The notes below the pieces were generated by a model, which did no database searches, was not told where the DNA came from, and saw only the letters and a list, made by a program, of their open reading frames with translations. Position numbers and translations under genes: made by a program. Source: Strix aluco (taxonomy: Eukaryota > Chordata > Aves > Strigiformes > Strigidae). Taken from it: a stretch of DNA of 64,000 nucleotides. Shown in pieces: positions 27,601 through 38,769 of the stretch. Position 1 is the stretch's first letter. Every line of letters starts with the position of its first letter. Location: NCBI RefSeq assembly GCF_031877795.1, contig NC_133937.1, positions 17,139,501 to 17,203,500 of the forward strand, read 5' to 3'.

Positions 27601-28600
27601 CACATGTGGAATAAAGGTGGCTCAGACCTGATCAAGGGTTCTTTCCATTCATCGCCTTTTTTCTACAGGCAATAATATCAGCAGCAAGCTTTTCTTGAGT
27701 CACCTTCTCTTCTAGACTGCTTTGGTAGAGGAACCATGACTCTGCATGTCAGCTGCTAGGCTTACAAAGGAAGAATATCAGCATTTCATGTGTTTTGCCC
27801 TGTAGCTCTATCACTGGCAGTCTTGCAGTCCCCTGCCAGGAGTCACACATCCTACAAACCAGAAGCCCACGCACTGCTGTACTTGAAAGGGCCCACTAAT
27901 ATTACAATTTGATATGATGGGTCTCCAACCTGTGGCTCATCAGACCTTCCTATATAAATTAACTCAGTGGCTTACAAGTTTCACCTGACAGTTATTATAC
28001 TCTCGTTCTTTGTTCTCTTTTTAACAGAGGGAACTATCGTACAATATGTGGCAGGTATATTGTATTAAGACAGTGATGAAAGAAGTGACTGTAATAGAAA
28101 AGATTAAATGTGTAACATACAGTTAGAGTCAGATAATTTTTCTTGGTGAAAAAAACAGTAGCTTCAAAAAATACATTCCTCTAGATTATTGGTGATAGGC
28201 AAGACATCATCATCCACATGGTGTTTAACCTCCTGGTGACCAAGTTGGTGGGACCCGCTGGTGCGTTTCTGACACTTTTGCGCCTATGTTTTTAAGCACC
28301 TCAAAATAAATGGGAGACAATTGTTACTGAGGGAGAGTTGCCACTCTTCTTGCACTGGATAGGTTTCTATTTTTCCTTTATTGGGCCTTTAATTGCTTGT
28401 GAATGGCCAGATCTTGCTGACTGCTGCTGCTGTGCTGAGGACATCGCTGGGGACAGTCACAGCCATGTCCTGGTGGGCATCCTGTGGGAAGGGGGCTGCT
28501 GCCACGTGCGGCTGATGCTCCTGGCACCGAGGCTGCTGCATGGCAAAGCAGTGCAGCTCTGGGGATGAGCCCTGGGGAGTGGACTGGAACCAGTAAGGGC
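21663..28600. other. Intergenic region between SAMD8 and DUSP13A
   Basis: About 7 kb without a supported gene. It contains an A13 run (about 22857-22869) and an A21 run (26918-26938). Open frames such as 26353-26724 (minus) and 25841-26125 (plus) lack domains and conserved splice context. Regulatory DNA for the divergent SAMD8 and DUSP13A promoters probably lies here, but none can be pinpointed. Confidence 0.5.
26918..26938. repeat. Poly(A) tract, about 21 bases
   Basis: An uninterrupted A run on the plus strand. No retroposed body or target duplication was recognised around it. Confidence 0.8.
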
Positions 28601-28868
28601 CCAGTAATGCCAGGTTTAGTACATGCATCGGTTTCAACTGGCTGTACCTGTCAGTGCAATGCACAGGCAAGCAGCCAGCCCTGGGGAGGGGGCTCGGGGG
28701 GAGCCGCAGCGCAGAGGGGACTTGGCTCGGTGGCAGGAGCTGATGCCTGGCACCTGCCCCAGCCCATCTCCCGGCCTCCCCCGTGACCGCCCCGGGGGCT
28801 GGCAGCACCCCAGTGCCCAGCACTGTGCCTCTGGCTGGTGGGAGTGGGGTCTCTCCCTGGCACTCGGC

Positions 28869-29029
28869 ATGTCTGGGGCGGAGGCACTGGATCTCCGGCG
28901 ACCCGAAGGTGCCGGGGCATGCACGGGGGACATCCCCTCCCTTAAAGAAATTGAGCAGCTCCTGAACACCGGGCGGCCGTCTTGCAACCACGTTGATGAA
29001 GTATGGCCTAATCTCTTTTTAGGAGACCT
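28869..29029 (+). CDS. DUSP13: DUSP13A coding exon 1
   Basis: It encodes residues 1-53, including [12 protein letters not shown] and [14 protein letters not shown], and ends with two bases of codon 54 before donor gtaagt. The 161 nt coding length equals that of DUSP13B exon 1. The surrounding 28.6-28.9 kb is locally GC-rich. Confidence 0.92.
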
Positions 29030-30823
29030 GTAAGTACAGCTCTACAGACACACCTCTGTTGTACAGTCTGTCTGTTAGTATGCCTCATAGGTGCAGCTTT
29101 AGACAGCTGATAGTTTTGCTAATTGCTGTTTCTGAGATAAAATTATGACTATGCTAGTACTTGTTTCTTAGTTAGCCCTTAGAAGCAATTCACAGGCTGA
29201 CACTCCAGCAAATGGCTTTGGAGATGCAATTGCAGTGCTTCTCCTGCTCCATAAATATCTCTGCACCCATGTCATTTTGTTTGTCTTTGTCTTTTCCTTA
29301 GAGTAACAGCTCACAACAGATTTGTTTTGTGGAAAATGGGTGTGACCCATGTTTTAAATGCTGCCCACGGCACAGCATACAGCCACGGAGGCCAGGACTT
29401 TTATGGAGCAACCATTGATTATTATGGTGTACCAGCCCATGATCTCCCAAGTTTTGATATAAGCCAGTTCTTTTTCTCTGCGGCACAATTTATCCACAAC
29501 GCTTTGAACACACCAGGAGGTATGAAATTATTGTTGGTCACATTTTTATGCGAGTTGGCAGCATCTTGCAAGAGGTCAGCTCCACGAGCTCAGTGGTGGA
29601 CAAATCACTACCTGTTCTCTTGCCAGCTGCTGGTCACCTGCATGGTGGGCGGCAGGAGGAGGGAGTTCTGAGTACATGGATGGAGCTCTAACTAGGTCCC
29701 AAAAAGTTGGCCTGAGAAAAGGGATGAACAGTGCAGGAAAGAGAGATGGGCAGAGAGGAGAGGAGGCGGAGTAGAAAGACAAATATCTGGAAGGAAAGGC
29801 TGGTTCAAAAAGGGGGAAGTAAAAACATGAAACAATGAACACTCTCTTTTGAGACCCTCTTATGGCAACCGTATTTGTAAGAACAAATGAATAAAGAGAC
29901 TCATTTGTACAGCCACCAACTGCATAAAGAGGCTCATGTATTGCAGATGATCTTGCATGAACAGGGCCTGCAGAGCTGTGCCCCTGAGGAGAAGATTTAC
30001 CTTTACCCAAGGAGATTTATGGTGTGTTGCACAGGAGACTGAGCTTCTTGGCACTGGTGCAATAAAATACTAATTAACCTGTATTACATAAAAGACCATT
30101 TCTTAGCATGAGTAAACTGGCATTAATGGAGCTGTCTCAGTCTGTATCACAAGTTCTGCCTTCAAAAGAGAATTACAGTTGCAGCAAATTGCCTTATTAT
30201 GCAATGGTACTAGGCCAGTCATTTTTCTTGGTGGCTAATGTGTTAGTGCCATCCTTACAGGCCAGATTTTAGCATTCTTCTTCACCCAGGTAAGCCCATC
30301 TGAAATCAGTGGGTCTGATTTTCCTCCTGCTCACAACAGAACAACTTCATTGCTTCAAAAGGGTTTTCTTTGACTTACCAGTGTTTCTGAGATCAGGTTG
30401 GGATCTCATGGCACTTGTCAAACGAGTGTAATAATTGCAAATTAGACTTAATTGTTAGCACTTCATGTGATCTCTCAGAAGGGTAAGAAATACATGTTTG
30501 TGGTGTTACTCTGACCAAGCTAGAGAAGGCAGAAGGGGTTTGCCTTCCCTTTAAATTGAACTTCATCCACTGTATTGCTTCTCTTCTGTGGTTATAATAT
30601 TTTTTTAAATTTTTTTTAACCAGCTAAAATTTTGGTACATTGTGCCGTTGGAGTAAGCAGGTCAGCTTCCCTAGTCCTAGCATATCTCATGATAAATCAC
30701 CACTTGCCATTGGTTGAGGCCATCAAAACAGTGAAGGAACATCGATGGATTTCACCCAATCGCGGCTTTCTGAAACACCTGCGAAATTTGGATGTTCAGC
30801 TACGGCAAAAGAGGGACTGCTGA
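28869..30823 (+). CDS. DUSP13: DUSP13A (MDSP-type) dual-specificity phosphatase, 3 exons
   Basis: This is an atypical dual-specificity phosphatase that dephosphorylates phospho-Tyr and phospho-Ser/Thr; the mammalian A form is muscle-restricted. Exons are 28869-29029, 29302-29519 and 30624-30823, with introns in phase 2 and phase 1, giving 192 residues (human A form is 188). The P-loop HCAVGVSRS carries Cys133 and Arg139, and the general acid is Asp101 in [21 protein letters not shown] ends exon 1 and [12 protein letters not shown] lies near the C-terminus. These match human DUSP13A better than DUSP13B or DUSP29. The exon 1 frame stays open upstream to 28623, so an N-terminally longer product is possible, but the ATG at 28869 gives the family length. 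A candidate ATTAAA poly(A) signal is at 31500-31505. Confidence 0.94.
29302..29519 (+). CDS. DUSP13: DUSP13A coding exon 2
   Basis: The acceptor tttccttag precedes 29302 and the donor gtatga follows 29519. It encodes [18 protein letters not shown] and [13 protein letters not shown] with the general acid Asp101, ending in ALNTPG. It is 218 nt. Confidence 0.95.
30624..30823 (+). CDS. DUSP13: DUSP13A coding exon 3 (catalytic P-loop)
   Basis: The acceptor aaccag follows a long T-rich tract. It encodes [19 protein letters not shown] with Cys133 and Arg139, then [18 protein letters not shown], and ends at TGA 30821-30823. Confidence 0.96.
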
Positions 30824-31520
30824 AAAGGCAGACCCATTTACATTCACTTTTCTGAGTTTCAGCCTTCATAGCCATTGTGTATATACAGCTTCCTATGATC
30901 AATGCATGCTGCAAAAATGAAGAAAATTATGCATCAAAGAAAAGAACCATAAATGAGTTCATTCTGACAGCTCAGTTCCTCCAAGACCAGCACAGCCAAC
31001 ATCAACACCATAAGCACCGTGTGCTGCAGAGCTGCTGTGCCTAGCGTGGTGCTACAAGATGACTCCACTGCAGTGATTAAGATGGACTGAATTTGTTCCT
31101 GGTTTGTGCTAATGACAGAGGCAATTTCAATAGTCACATCTAGCTGTACAGTATGTTTGAGTCCCCTTTACTTGGGAGTGAACATAATCAGCTTCCTTGG
31201 TTTGGTTACAGTTTTCATGTGCGTGCTCTCATAAGAAGAGCTTTTTGTGTTCCAGGCCTGGTGATGTGGCAAGGGCAATTTCTTAAGAGCCCAAGCACTG
31301 CTATGGAAACATTCCTCTTTCACTGGTCCACTAACTATCGCAGTGCTACAGGAAGCTGTGACAGTCTGAAGACCCACACCAGCAGAATAAACTTCTGTGC
31401 AGCTCTCTCTGCAGTCTCTGGGTCAACAAACCCACAAACCTTTTCTTGTATAAATATGTTTTCAGCAAGATAATGTATATTATGTAATATATTGAGGACA
31501 TTAAAAAAAGATATCAGATC
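30824..31520 (+). other. DUSP13: DUSP13A 3' UTR (probable)
   Basis: Non-coding sequence after the stop. The first plausible poly(A) hexamer is ATTAAA at 31500-31505, after an AT-rich stretch. The exact end is uncertain. A 106-codon frame at 31153-31473 has no domain and is treated as chance. Confidence 0.45.
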
Positions 31521-34500
31521 CTCAAAGCATTTTGTGAGCTTGAACTCATTGGTTCACTCTCCCTCCAAATTATCCCAAATCAGTTCTGTGTAAGTGGCTT
31601 TGAATCATTCCTAGCTTAAACTAGGTAGGAACTTAGCTTACATCGATGGCTAGGCTTAACTGATACAAATTAGTTTTAAGCTGTTTTGAGGATGTCACTT
31701 TTCCTGTCACTAGTTAATCAGTACTTAAACCAATGTGATTTTTAATACAGAAAAGCATTTGAAATTCATGCTCCTGCTCTGCCTGAAAATCAGCTTGTTA
31801 CCTTGTGATGAACCATGAAGCAATAATCAAATCTATTTTTTTCCCTTTGCTACTGGTTTGATTCATTGATTAACTGACCTTATAAAACTTCCCTGCCAGA
31901 TTAAGTAAATACATTTCTGCTGTTTGTTTGCATTTGAAGCATCAGTTTTCATCACTTTCCACTGGAAGAGACTTACAAGGTTATTAGAAGACTTAGATAG
32001 TGGTGACTTGTGAGTGAGTCGAATCTCTTCTTTTCCAGACCCCCTATCCTCCTTAATTCTTGAAGAGGTTATGACACAAATGCTGATTTTGCCTAGCACT
32101 TATGGGAATGTAGAAATCCCTCCCTATTTCAGTGTAACAAATGCTTTGCAAAATAAGTATCTTTAAGATCCTTTCAGAGGTCTAATTCAACTGTTTGTTC
32201 AGATTTTCCTAAATCTTGCCAAAGAGCGCCACTGATGAGAGAAGGAGAAGACATTGTAGTGTAAAAAGATCAGATAGAAAAATCACATTTAAAACCCAAT
32301 AGTGCTAGGAAAATCTTTATACCTCACAAAGCAGCAGAGTGGTGGAAGAGGAGCTGGATTTGCTTTTAAATTCTCCATTAGAGTTAATAGGGATTTATGA
32401 GTTAATATTTCATTGTAATTTATATTTCATTCACATTACAGTAGATTTTAGTCTGGAAACCTTTTGAAGACATGGCATTGAAAAATCTGAAATTCATGTG
32501 AGTGAAATAATGCATCTTAATGCCTTTAGGCTGAGCAAAATTAGACACATGTGAGCAAGATTAATGGAACCTCCCATCAGGATAATACTTTGCATGCCCC
32601 TGAACATCTGTCCCACAAAGCCACAGCTGTGAAAGCTGCTCCTGTTGTAAATTAGTACCTGCTTTTGGAGATACTGCTCATCCTGGGAGAGTATTGCTTC
32701 ACTGGGGGTAGAGAAAAGAAGAGTACAGAGCAAAGCTGAGTCAGTATGGCATCCATGCCACCAATGACATGGTAGTGATCTTGTACAGCAAGACTTACAC
32801 CAGTGGAGGGAATTAATTAGTTAGAAACTCTTTTCAAGGGCACTGGCAAATCACAGAAGTGTTTTTAATCTGTGAAGCTAGTATTGCATATATTTCCTGC
32901 TTGCCTGTATTGCTCCCTTCCTTATATACAGTTTAACTTTGGCTCCAGGTCTGCTCAGGGTAAAAAACTCCGGTCAACATAAGCAAAAGTGGTAGAATTA
33001 GTCCTGTAACTTAGAACAGAAAACAATGTCTGCTGTGATGTGCTAGGACAAAAAGAGACCTTCTCACCTGTCACACTACTCATAGTTCAGGTCATGATGT
33101 GACGTGACATTAGCACTTCACTGTTTTCCACTATCAGTGGGAAAACTTGTATTTCAAATATTCGTTTGGCAAGTTGGACTAAGGAATCAACACAAAAGAA
33201 AAATACTGCCTCATCAGTGGCACTTTGTTCAGAAGATTCACATCTGTCAACAGGGTCTATGCACCCAGGTGACCAAAGGCACTGAATGTTAACTCCTAAC
33301 TGAGGGATGGTTCCATTTTGAAAGATGTTTAAGTACCTAAAGGTAAGCTGGGTACCTGCTGAGCTGGCCAGAGCACCATGGCTCATGCAGCAGTGCCTAC
33401 GTACCTTCCCAGGAGACTGCAGGAACTGTCAGTCCTGGACATCCAGCCAGGCCAGGAGCTGATTCCCTTCCATCTCCTCTGAAACAAACAGGCGCACAGG
33501 ACTTCCTGCCCCAGGCTTGCCTTATTATGGGGTCTTTCCTCAATCTGTTCTTAATTCCTTTATCCCTTTTCATATAGTGTTTAGCTGAGGAACACATCTG
33601 ACAAAGACCACAGCAGAGTGCATACAGTTCAGGAATGAGCTACTCCCATGGGAAAGGCCTATACCAGAAAGAAGAGTTAGACGTCCTCTGAAGAGGATCT
33701 GAAAATCAATTTTTTGTTCTTTTGAGAGCAATTTTCATCTAGATCCTGTTCCTGAACCACCTTACCAAATGGGTCATGAGGGCTAGTGCCAGCTCAGCGG
33801 CAGCTGCGAGGGTGTGCCTGTGAGCAGAGAGCACAGTGAAAGGGACTGTCCCACCCACAGCTGTGGCAGACTTAAATCTGCTTAAAGTAATCACAAAACC
33901 ACAGTGTCACCTGAGGGGAGCCATGTAAAATTCCAGTGGAAACTTCCCTTAATTTTATTTTCCAGTACAAGAACTGAGGGCATGAGATTATGTCAGTAGA
34001 AACAAGAGGAGGGGGTTTAGGTGAGCTGTATAATGCCTTGCCACAGGATGCTGCAGAGGGTAAAAGCCTATAAATGTTCAAGGGGTAACTGAAAAAGTTT
34101 ATGGGGTGGAAATCTATTCAGGGTTAACAAATGCTCCATCAGATCTGGAAGTTCATGAGCTGCAGCCAGCTGGAAGCTGGGAGAGTGTTAGAAAGCAGTA
34201 TAATTCATGCTTGTGTGATCTTACTTTCTGTAGGCATCCACTTACAGCAACAGACAGGCGGAGGATAGTGGGCTCAATAGACCTTTGGTAAGGCCCAGGA
34301 CAGCTGCTCTTATGGTCGATATTTTGAACTCACCCCTAAGATGAGCTGTTCCCTCTTTCCTGGTAGTTTATTATTAGAACCAGGTCACATGAGGCATTTG
34401 GGACTGCGTCTCAGCTGCATTGACCGACATTTCTTTCATAGGGAAAGCTCTGTGCTGGCAGGCACAGCAATATACTTTATGTGGTGAGGGGAGTAGTGTT

Positions 34501-34734
34501 TTCTTTCCACAAGATTCGCTTAATGCAGACTTTTCATTTTTGTGGCTGTTCCCCGTTCCATCAGGGATGTAGCGCTGAGCTAATCCGGGGAGGCGTCAAG
34601 ACGCATGCCGTATTTAGAGACAGCCACCTGCTTGGAAACATCAAGCCGCAGCAAAGAGCATGCTTCAGAAAAAAATTTCCCCTGTGGATTCTGCAGCAGT
34701 GGTGTCCGGCTGGCTCTCCCCTGCCTAAATCTAC
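31521..34734. other. Intergenic DNA between DUSP13A and the phosphatase relic
   Basis: About 3.2 kb with no supported gene, repeat or RNA gene. It contains only short open frames without conserved context. Confidence 0.5.
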
Positions 34735-34904
34735 ATGTGGCCACCAAAGGGGTCAGCACCTGAAGACGGCCAGAGCCCGTCAGCCCAGGAATGCTCTGAG
34801 CCTGGCACTCCCTCTGCCCAGGAACTGTCAGATATTTTGGACAGCTGCAAGGTGGAATTAAATCACATGGGTGAAGAGTGGCCTAATCTCTACATAGGCA
34901 GTAT
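34735..34904 (+). pseudogene. Exon 1 relic of the third phosphatase
   Basis: An open frame of 56 codons plus two bases, the same phase-2 end as the two intact genes. It begins MWPPKGSAPEDG, contains PSAQE twice and ends HMGEEWPNLYIGS, where the intact paralogues have [14 protein letters not shown] possible upstream acceptor, ccatcag, occurs near 34564. It shows no lesion by itself. Confidence 0.8.
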
Positions 34905-37489
34905 GTAAGTGTTATTTGAGGCTGAGCTGTTCTGAAGGACCGGGGAGTATAGTACTTGTTAACATATGCTGTCCAACTATATTTAGTTAGCGTTGTTAAA
35001 CTTCATTGCCTTAAAATAGGCTTACGATTAGCATAGAAGAAAGCAAAAGAACTATCCATTAAAGAAAGAACCTACAGAAAGGAATAAAATTAATTAAAAA
35101 GAGAAGACTCTCTTTATTGCTTTACATTATTTTATAATTATTCAACGTATAGATTTTATAAATGCTGCAACATTTACCATATTAAGCACAAGATAAACCT
35201 GTGATCCTGAGTAGCCTTAAAATTTAATTATGATTGGTTTTTACCTTTTTCAATTTAATTTTAACTAGAATGGAATTTTTCACATTAAAAAAAGTATTCT
35301 GATTTTTGCTGTTTGTATGGTATGACAACTTGATTTGCAGTTGAAATTTCCGACAAAAAGAAAATATTCTGAATGACAGCAGACTTCACTGTTTATTTCT
35401 CAAACTTGTGCCGATGGTTGTTTCACTCTGGAGCGTGGAGAAAGTATGCAGTCATCTGCACTCAACAAGTCTAGTGCTCAGTGTTATGCCAAAACAAGTT
35501 CCTTCCACCACCAGCAGGTTGCAAACTTGTTTAAGTATCTGGCAATTACAATTATAATAATTTGTAAATGAGAGAAGCAGGAGGAACTAACAATCCTTTG
35601 GCTAATTGCCCATTGATTACAGCTAAAAGTGGACATTCTTTTAGCTATGAAAAAGCAAAGCCTAAAAGTGAGCTAGATGACACTGGGGAAATAATCTACA
35701 TTTACAAAACTTGGTTTTACAAATTGCAGCCTGCTTTCTAATCTCACCACATTTTAATCAGGAGCGTGACACCCAGCAGATGAGCCGTATGCACAGCGGG
35801 TGGCTGCCCACTAGTAGGCACTGGTGGGCACCCAGAAACGTGGTTGTGCTGGTCTGGCCCCGGGAGTGGGAAACCAACCTTTGTCTTTCCAGTTAAACCT
35901 CGTAACTATACTTGGAAATTAACTTTTTTACTTTATTAGAACCATTTGGAGAAATAAGGATTTGCAGAATTGAGCCCAACAGGTAGTAAAAGCAAAGATC
36001 TAAGATTGTATGAAGATCACTGAAATTGTATTGTCTTAACTCCATCATTTGATTTAGATATTCTTCTAAGTACAGTTTTAAGACCTTCTTTTAATGACTG
36101 TGGATATATATGCTTCAAATTATTCTTGCATGTTTATTTTCAATCACATTCTGTCTTTTGGGGAAAAAAAACAATGAATGGTGGGACAAAAATGTATAGG
36201 CAACAACACTGTGTACATGTAGTAAGGAAAAGATGAACTTTGAGAACATTCAGCTAACAGGAATAAAAATGTAAACAGCTTTGTTTGCTAATGCAACAGC
36301 TGATTGCTAATATTGAGCTGAAATACAACGAGTTACAGACTGCAATCAGTGAAACTGGAAGTTTATCGAGTGCTACAGATAGAATTTTCTTTATTCTGCC
36401 AACATCAATAAGACAACTATGAACAACACCTGACAATAAGGTTTCATGGCATCTTCCTGAGTATTTGCATTTAGGGCTCAACCCAATACTCAGTGAAGTC
36501 AATAAACAGAGGATGTTTCTGTACTGAGCAAACCTGTGCCAGCATCAGGACTTGTGCCAGAGCTAAAATAACCCGAAGCAGTACCATAAATTGTCACTGC
36601 TTGTTCCTGTGGAACCAATTACGTGCAGTTTCTGCGGAGCTACTTGGAAATTAAAGATGAATCTAGAATTGATGCTATGTCTCCTTATGACTTTATCAGA
36701 AATTTGATGGTCAACCACTTTAAACAAGTTAAATATCTCTCACAAAATGAAGTAGGGATGGCTGACTTTACATGATGTCTTTCATCCTGGAGGACTTTGA
36801 AGTGGTCAACAAACTGATTATTAAATATTTGTCTGGCTATCGGCCATTGTTGATAGGCAAGGCCAAGGCCAAGACCCTTTGGGTTGAAAGGTAAAATATT
36901 TTTTAAAGTGCTACATGATAAGCAGCTGAGCACACAAGATGTAAAATAACCTGCAGAAATCAAACTTCATGCTGATCTTAAGCAGGCAGGTTTATCAACT
37001 GGGGTTTAGCCAGATTAGCAAGGCTAATACCACTCTAGCAAAGAAACATCATACAATTACAGGCTGACACAAAATGGTTACAGGCTATGCTAAACCTGAG
37101 TGCAGTCTTTCAACAGACATATTTTAAGTCCAATTGTAGGAGGACCTGAGCTACCTCTTGAAGTGAATTTTTTTAAGGTGTTTGGGCCAGTAATTCCCAA
37201 TGCCTTTGTAGTCAACTGGAGCCTGTAACACTTGTTAAATTTGCAGGAAGTTATAAGCAGGAAACTGTATTTGCAGGAGCGAAATAACTTGGAATCTGCG
37301 TTTCCACATATATTTTGAGTATATTTGGAAATCACAACCTTTTACCTTTCTTTTACTACCTTACTCTTTCTTACACAACATGTCTCAAAGCATGGTGGGC
37401 ACTGGGCTCTACAGAAAGGAATACGTTACAAGACAACAAGATACCTCGAGTTGCTTTCTGTCGTGAGCTTTCATACATGTTCTCCACAG
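34905..37489 (+). other. Intron 1 of the phosphatase relic
   Basis: This 2.6 kb AT-rich stretch lies between the first two exon relics. No other gene or repeat was recognised. Confidence 0.6.
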
Positions 37490-37696
37490 CTCCATAGCCC
37501 ATAACAAGGAAGACCTGAAGAGGCTTGGTGTCACCCATGCACTGAATGCAGCACATTTTGCATGGGGAATCAAAGGAGACTAAACTTTCCATGGCCAGGA
37601 AAGGCATTATTATGGAATAGCTGCAGAGGACTTGATTGACTTTCACCTTAGTGCACATTTCTGTACCACCTCTGAGTGCATTCACAAGGCTAAATG
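37490..37696 (+). pseudogene. Exon 2 relic of the third phosphatase
   Basis: It aligns without gaps to DUSP13A exon 2 from SIAHNKEDLKRLGVTHALN through YYGIAAEDL and LSAHF. A TAA at 37581-37583 replaces an aligned Gln, consistent with CAA to TAA. The 3' end lacks the ALNTPG region, making the exon 207 nt instead of 218 and breaking the phase. Confidence 0.88.
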
Positions 37697-37933
37697 GTGA
37701 GTCCCTCTCCTGGTGGTAAACCACTGCTCTTACACAGCACTTTCATTAAGTGATCACAAATTACTTAGCAGCATTAACTAAACCTCATTCAGCCATTTGG
37801 GTAAGCCTAATTATCCACTTACAGACATTGTCTCCATTGGCAGGTGGGAGGACAGCAGGATCCTGAAAGATTAGAGTAACCAACAAAACTTGTCCAAATC
37901 AGTGTCAAGGATCACACGTGGTCTACTGGTAAT

Positions 37934-37959
37934 CATCAGAGTGTATCATCAGAGTGTAT
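37934..37959. repeat. 13-bp tandem duplication
   Basis: The unit catcagagtgtat occurs twice without a spacer, inside intron 2 of the phosphatase relic. Confidence 0.85.
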
Positions 37960-38307
37960 CAGGAGAAATAAAAAAAGCAATTATAAAAAGGAATGTTGAT
38001 GTATTTTAGTGAGTGGGGAGAAAGTCCTGAATTCTCAGTTGGAAACCACTGATTTTTAAAGTTTTTCTGTACTGATTTGTCAGAATACATAACACAAAAA
38101 TTGTTACTGTCTGGTTTGAGAAACAGCCAAAAGCTGCAAAGAGCTATTGTAGACATGCCAACTGGCCATTTACAAAGCCTAATGCCATGTGTTTTCCTCT
38201 CTTTCTGGACTCAGATCTCTAGTAACAAAAAGTGGTTCTTGATTTATGAAAGAGATGAATGTAATACCCTGGGGGCTACTTTGTTTCAGCTGCTGTAAAT
38301 TGGATCT

Positions 38308-38340
38308 CTCAGAGATGAGATGAGATAAGATGAGATGCGA
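38308..38340. repeat. GAGAT pentanucleotide microsatellite
   Basis: An imperfect (GAGAT/AAGAT)n array of five to six units lies about 100 bp upstream of the exon 3 relic. Confidence 0.8.
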
Positions 38341-38434
38341 GTGAGGCAGAAGTACGAACTTAAGCAATCTGTGACCATGGCACTATTCCGTGCAGCCTGG
38401 AACAGCACTACATGTATTCACTTCTATTTTGAAG

Positions 38435-38624
38435 GGAAAATCTTCGTTCACTGTATTCTTAGAAAAAGCAGATCTGCTTCCCTTGTGTTGGCTTACCTTA
38501 TGATCTTCTGTCACTTTCCTCTAGGCAATGCTATCCGAAGAGTTATCCAGTAGCAAGCAATTTCATCAAGCTGCAGGATTTACATATTGAACTGAGATAC
38601 AATATACACCTATGTAAACTCTAA
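38435..38624 (+). pseudogene. Exon 3 relic of the third phosphatase
   Basis: It carries [21 protein letters not shown], aligned to the CX5R signature of DUSP13A, with the invariant Gly replaced by Arg. A TAG stop at 38551-38553 follows VIQ. In another frame, KLQDLHIELR matches the C-terminal helix, showing a deletion plus frameshift. An AATAAA hexamer at 38635-38640 follows. Confidence 0.9.
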
Positions 38625-38769
38625 ACTCTTATAAAATAAAAAAAGATCAAAGTGACAGGGAGAAACGTCAGACAGACAGTCTGAATATGAGATAAAGATG
38701 AAAGGAACATGACCTTTGGCATCAAACCTATCTTTCCTCTCTGTTTAGAGAATAGAAGGTTTCTGAATT

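Larger units (their letters stand above)
34735..38624 (+). pseudogene. Decayed third DUSP13-like phosphatase gene
   Basis: Three exon relics lie in the right order and spacing for a DUSP13 paralogue. They are 34735-34904 (open, ending NHMGEEWPNLYIGS), 37490-37696 (LKRLGVTHALNAAHFAWGIKG, then TAA at 37581-37583, then HYYGIAAEDL) and 38435-38624 ([20 protein letters not shown]). Splice sites remain usable: donor gtaagt at 34905, acceptor tccacag before 37490, donor gtgagt at 37697 and acceptor tttgaag before 38435. The breaks are the in-frame TAA, an exon 2 that is 11 nt shorter than DUSP13A exon 2 and so out of phase, P-loop Gly changed to Arg, TAG at 38551-38553, and loss of the segment between VIQ and the re-framed KLQDLHIELR. 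The catalytic Cys and Arg survive. Which subtype it was (A-like, DUSP26-like or DUSP29-like) is unclear. Confidence 0.9.
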
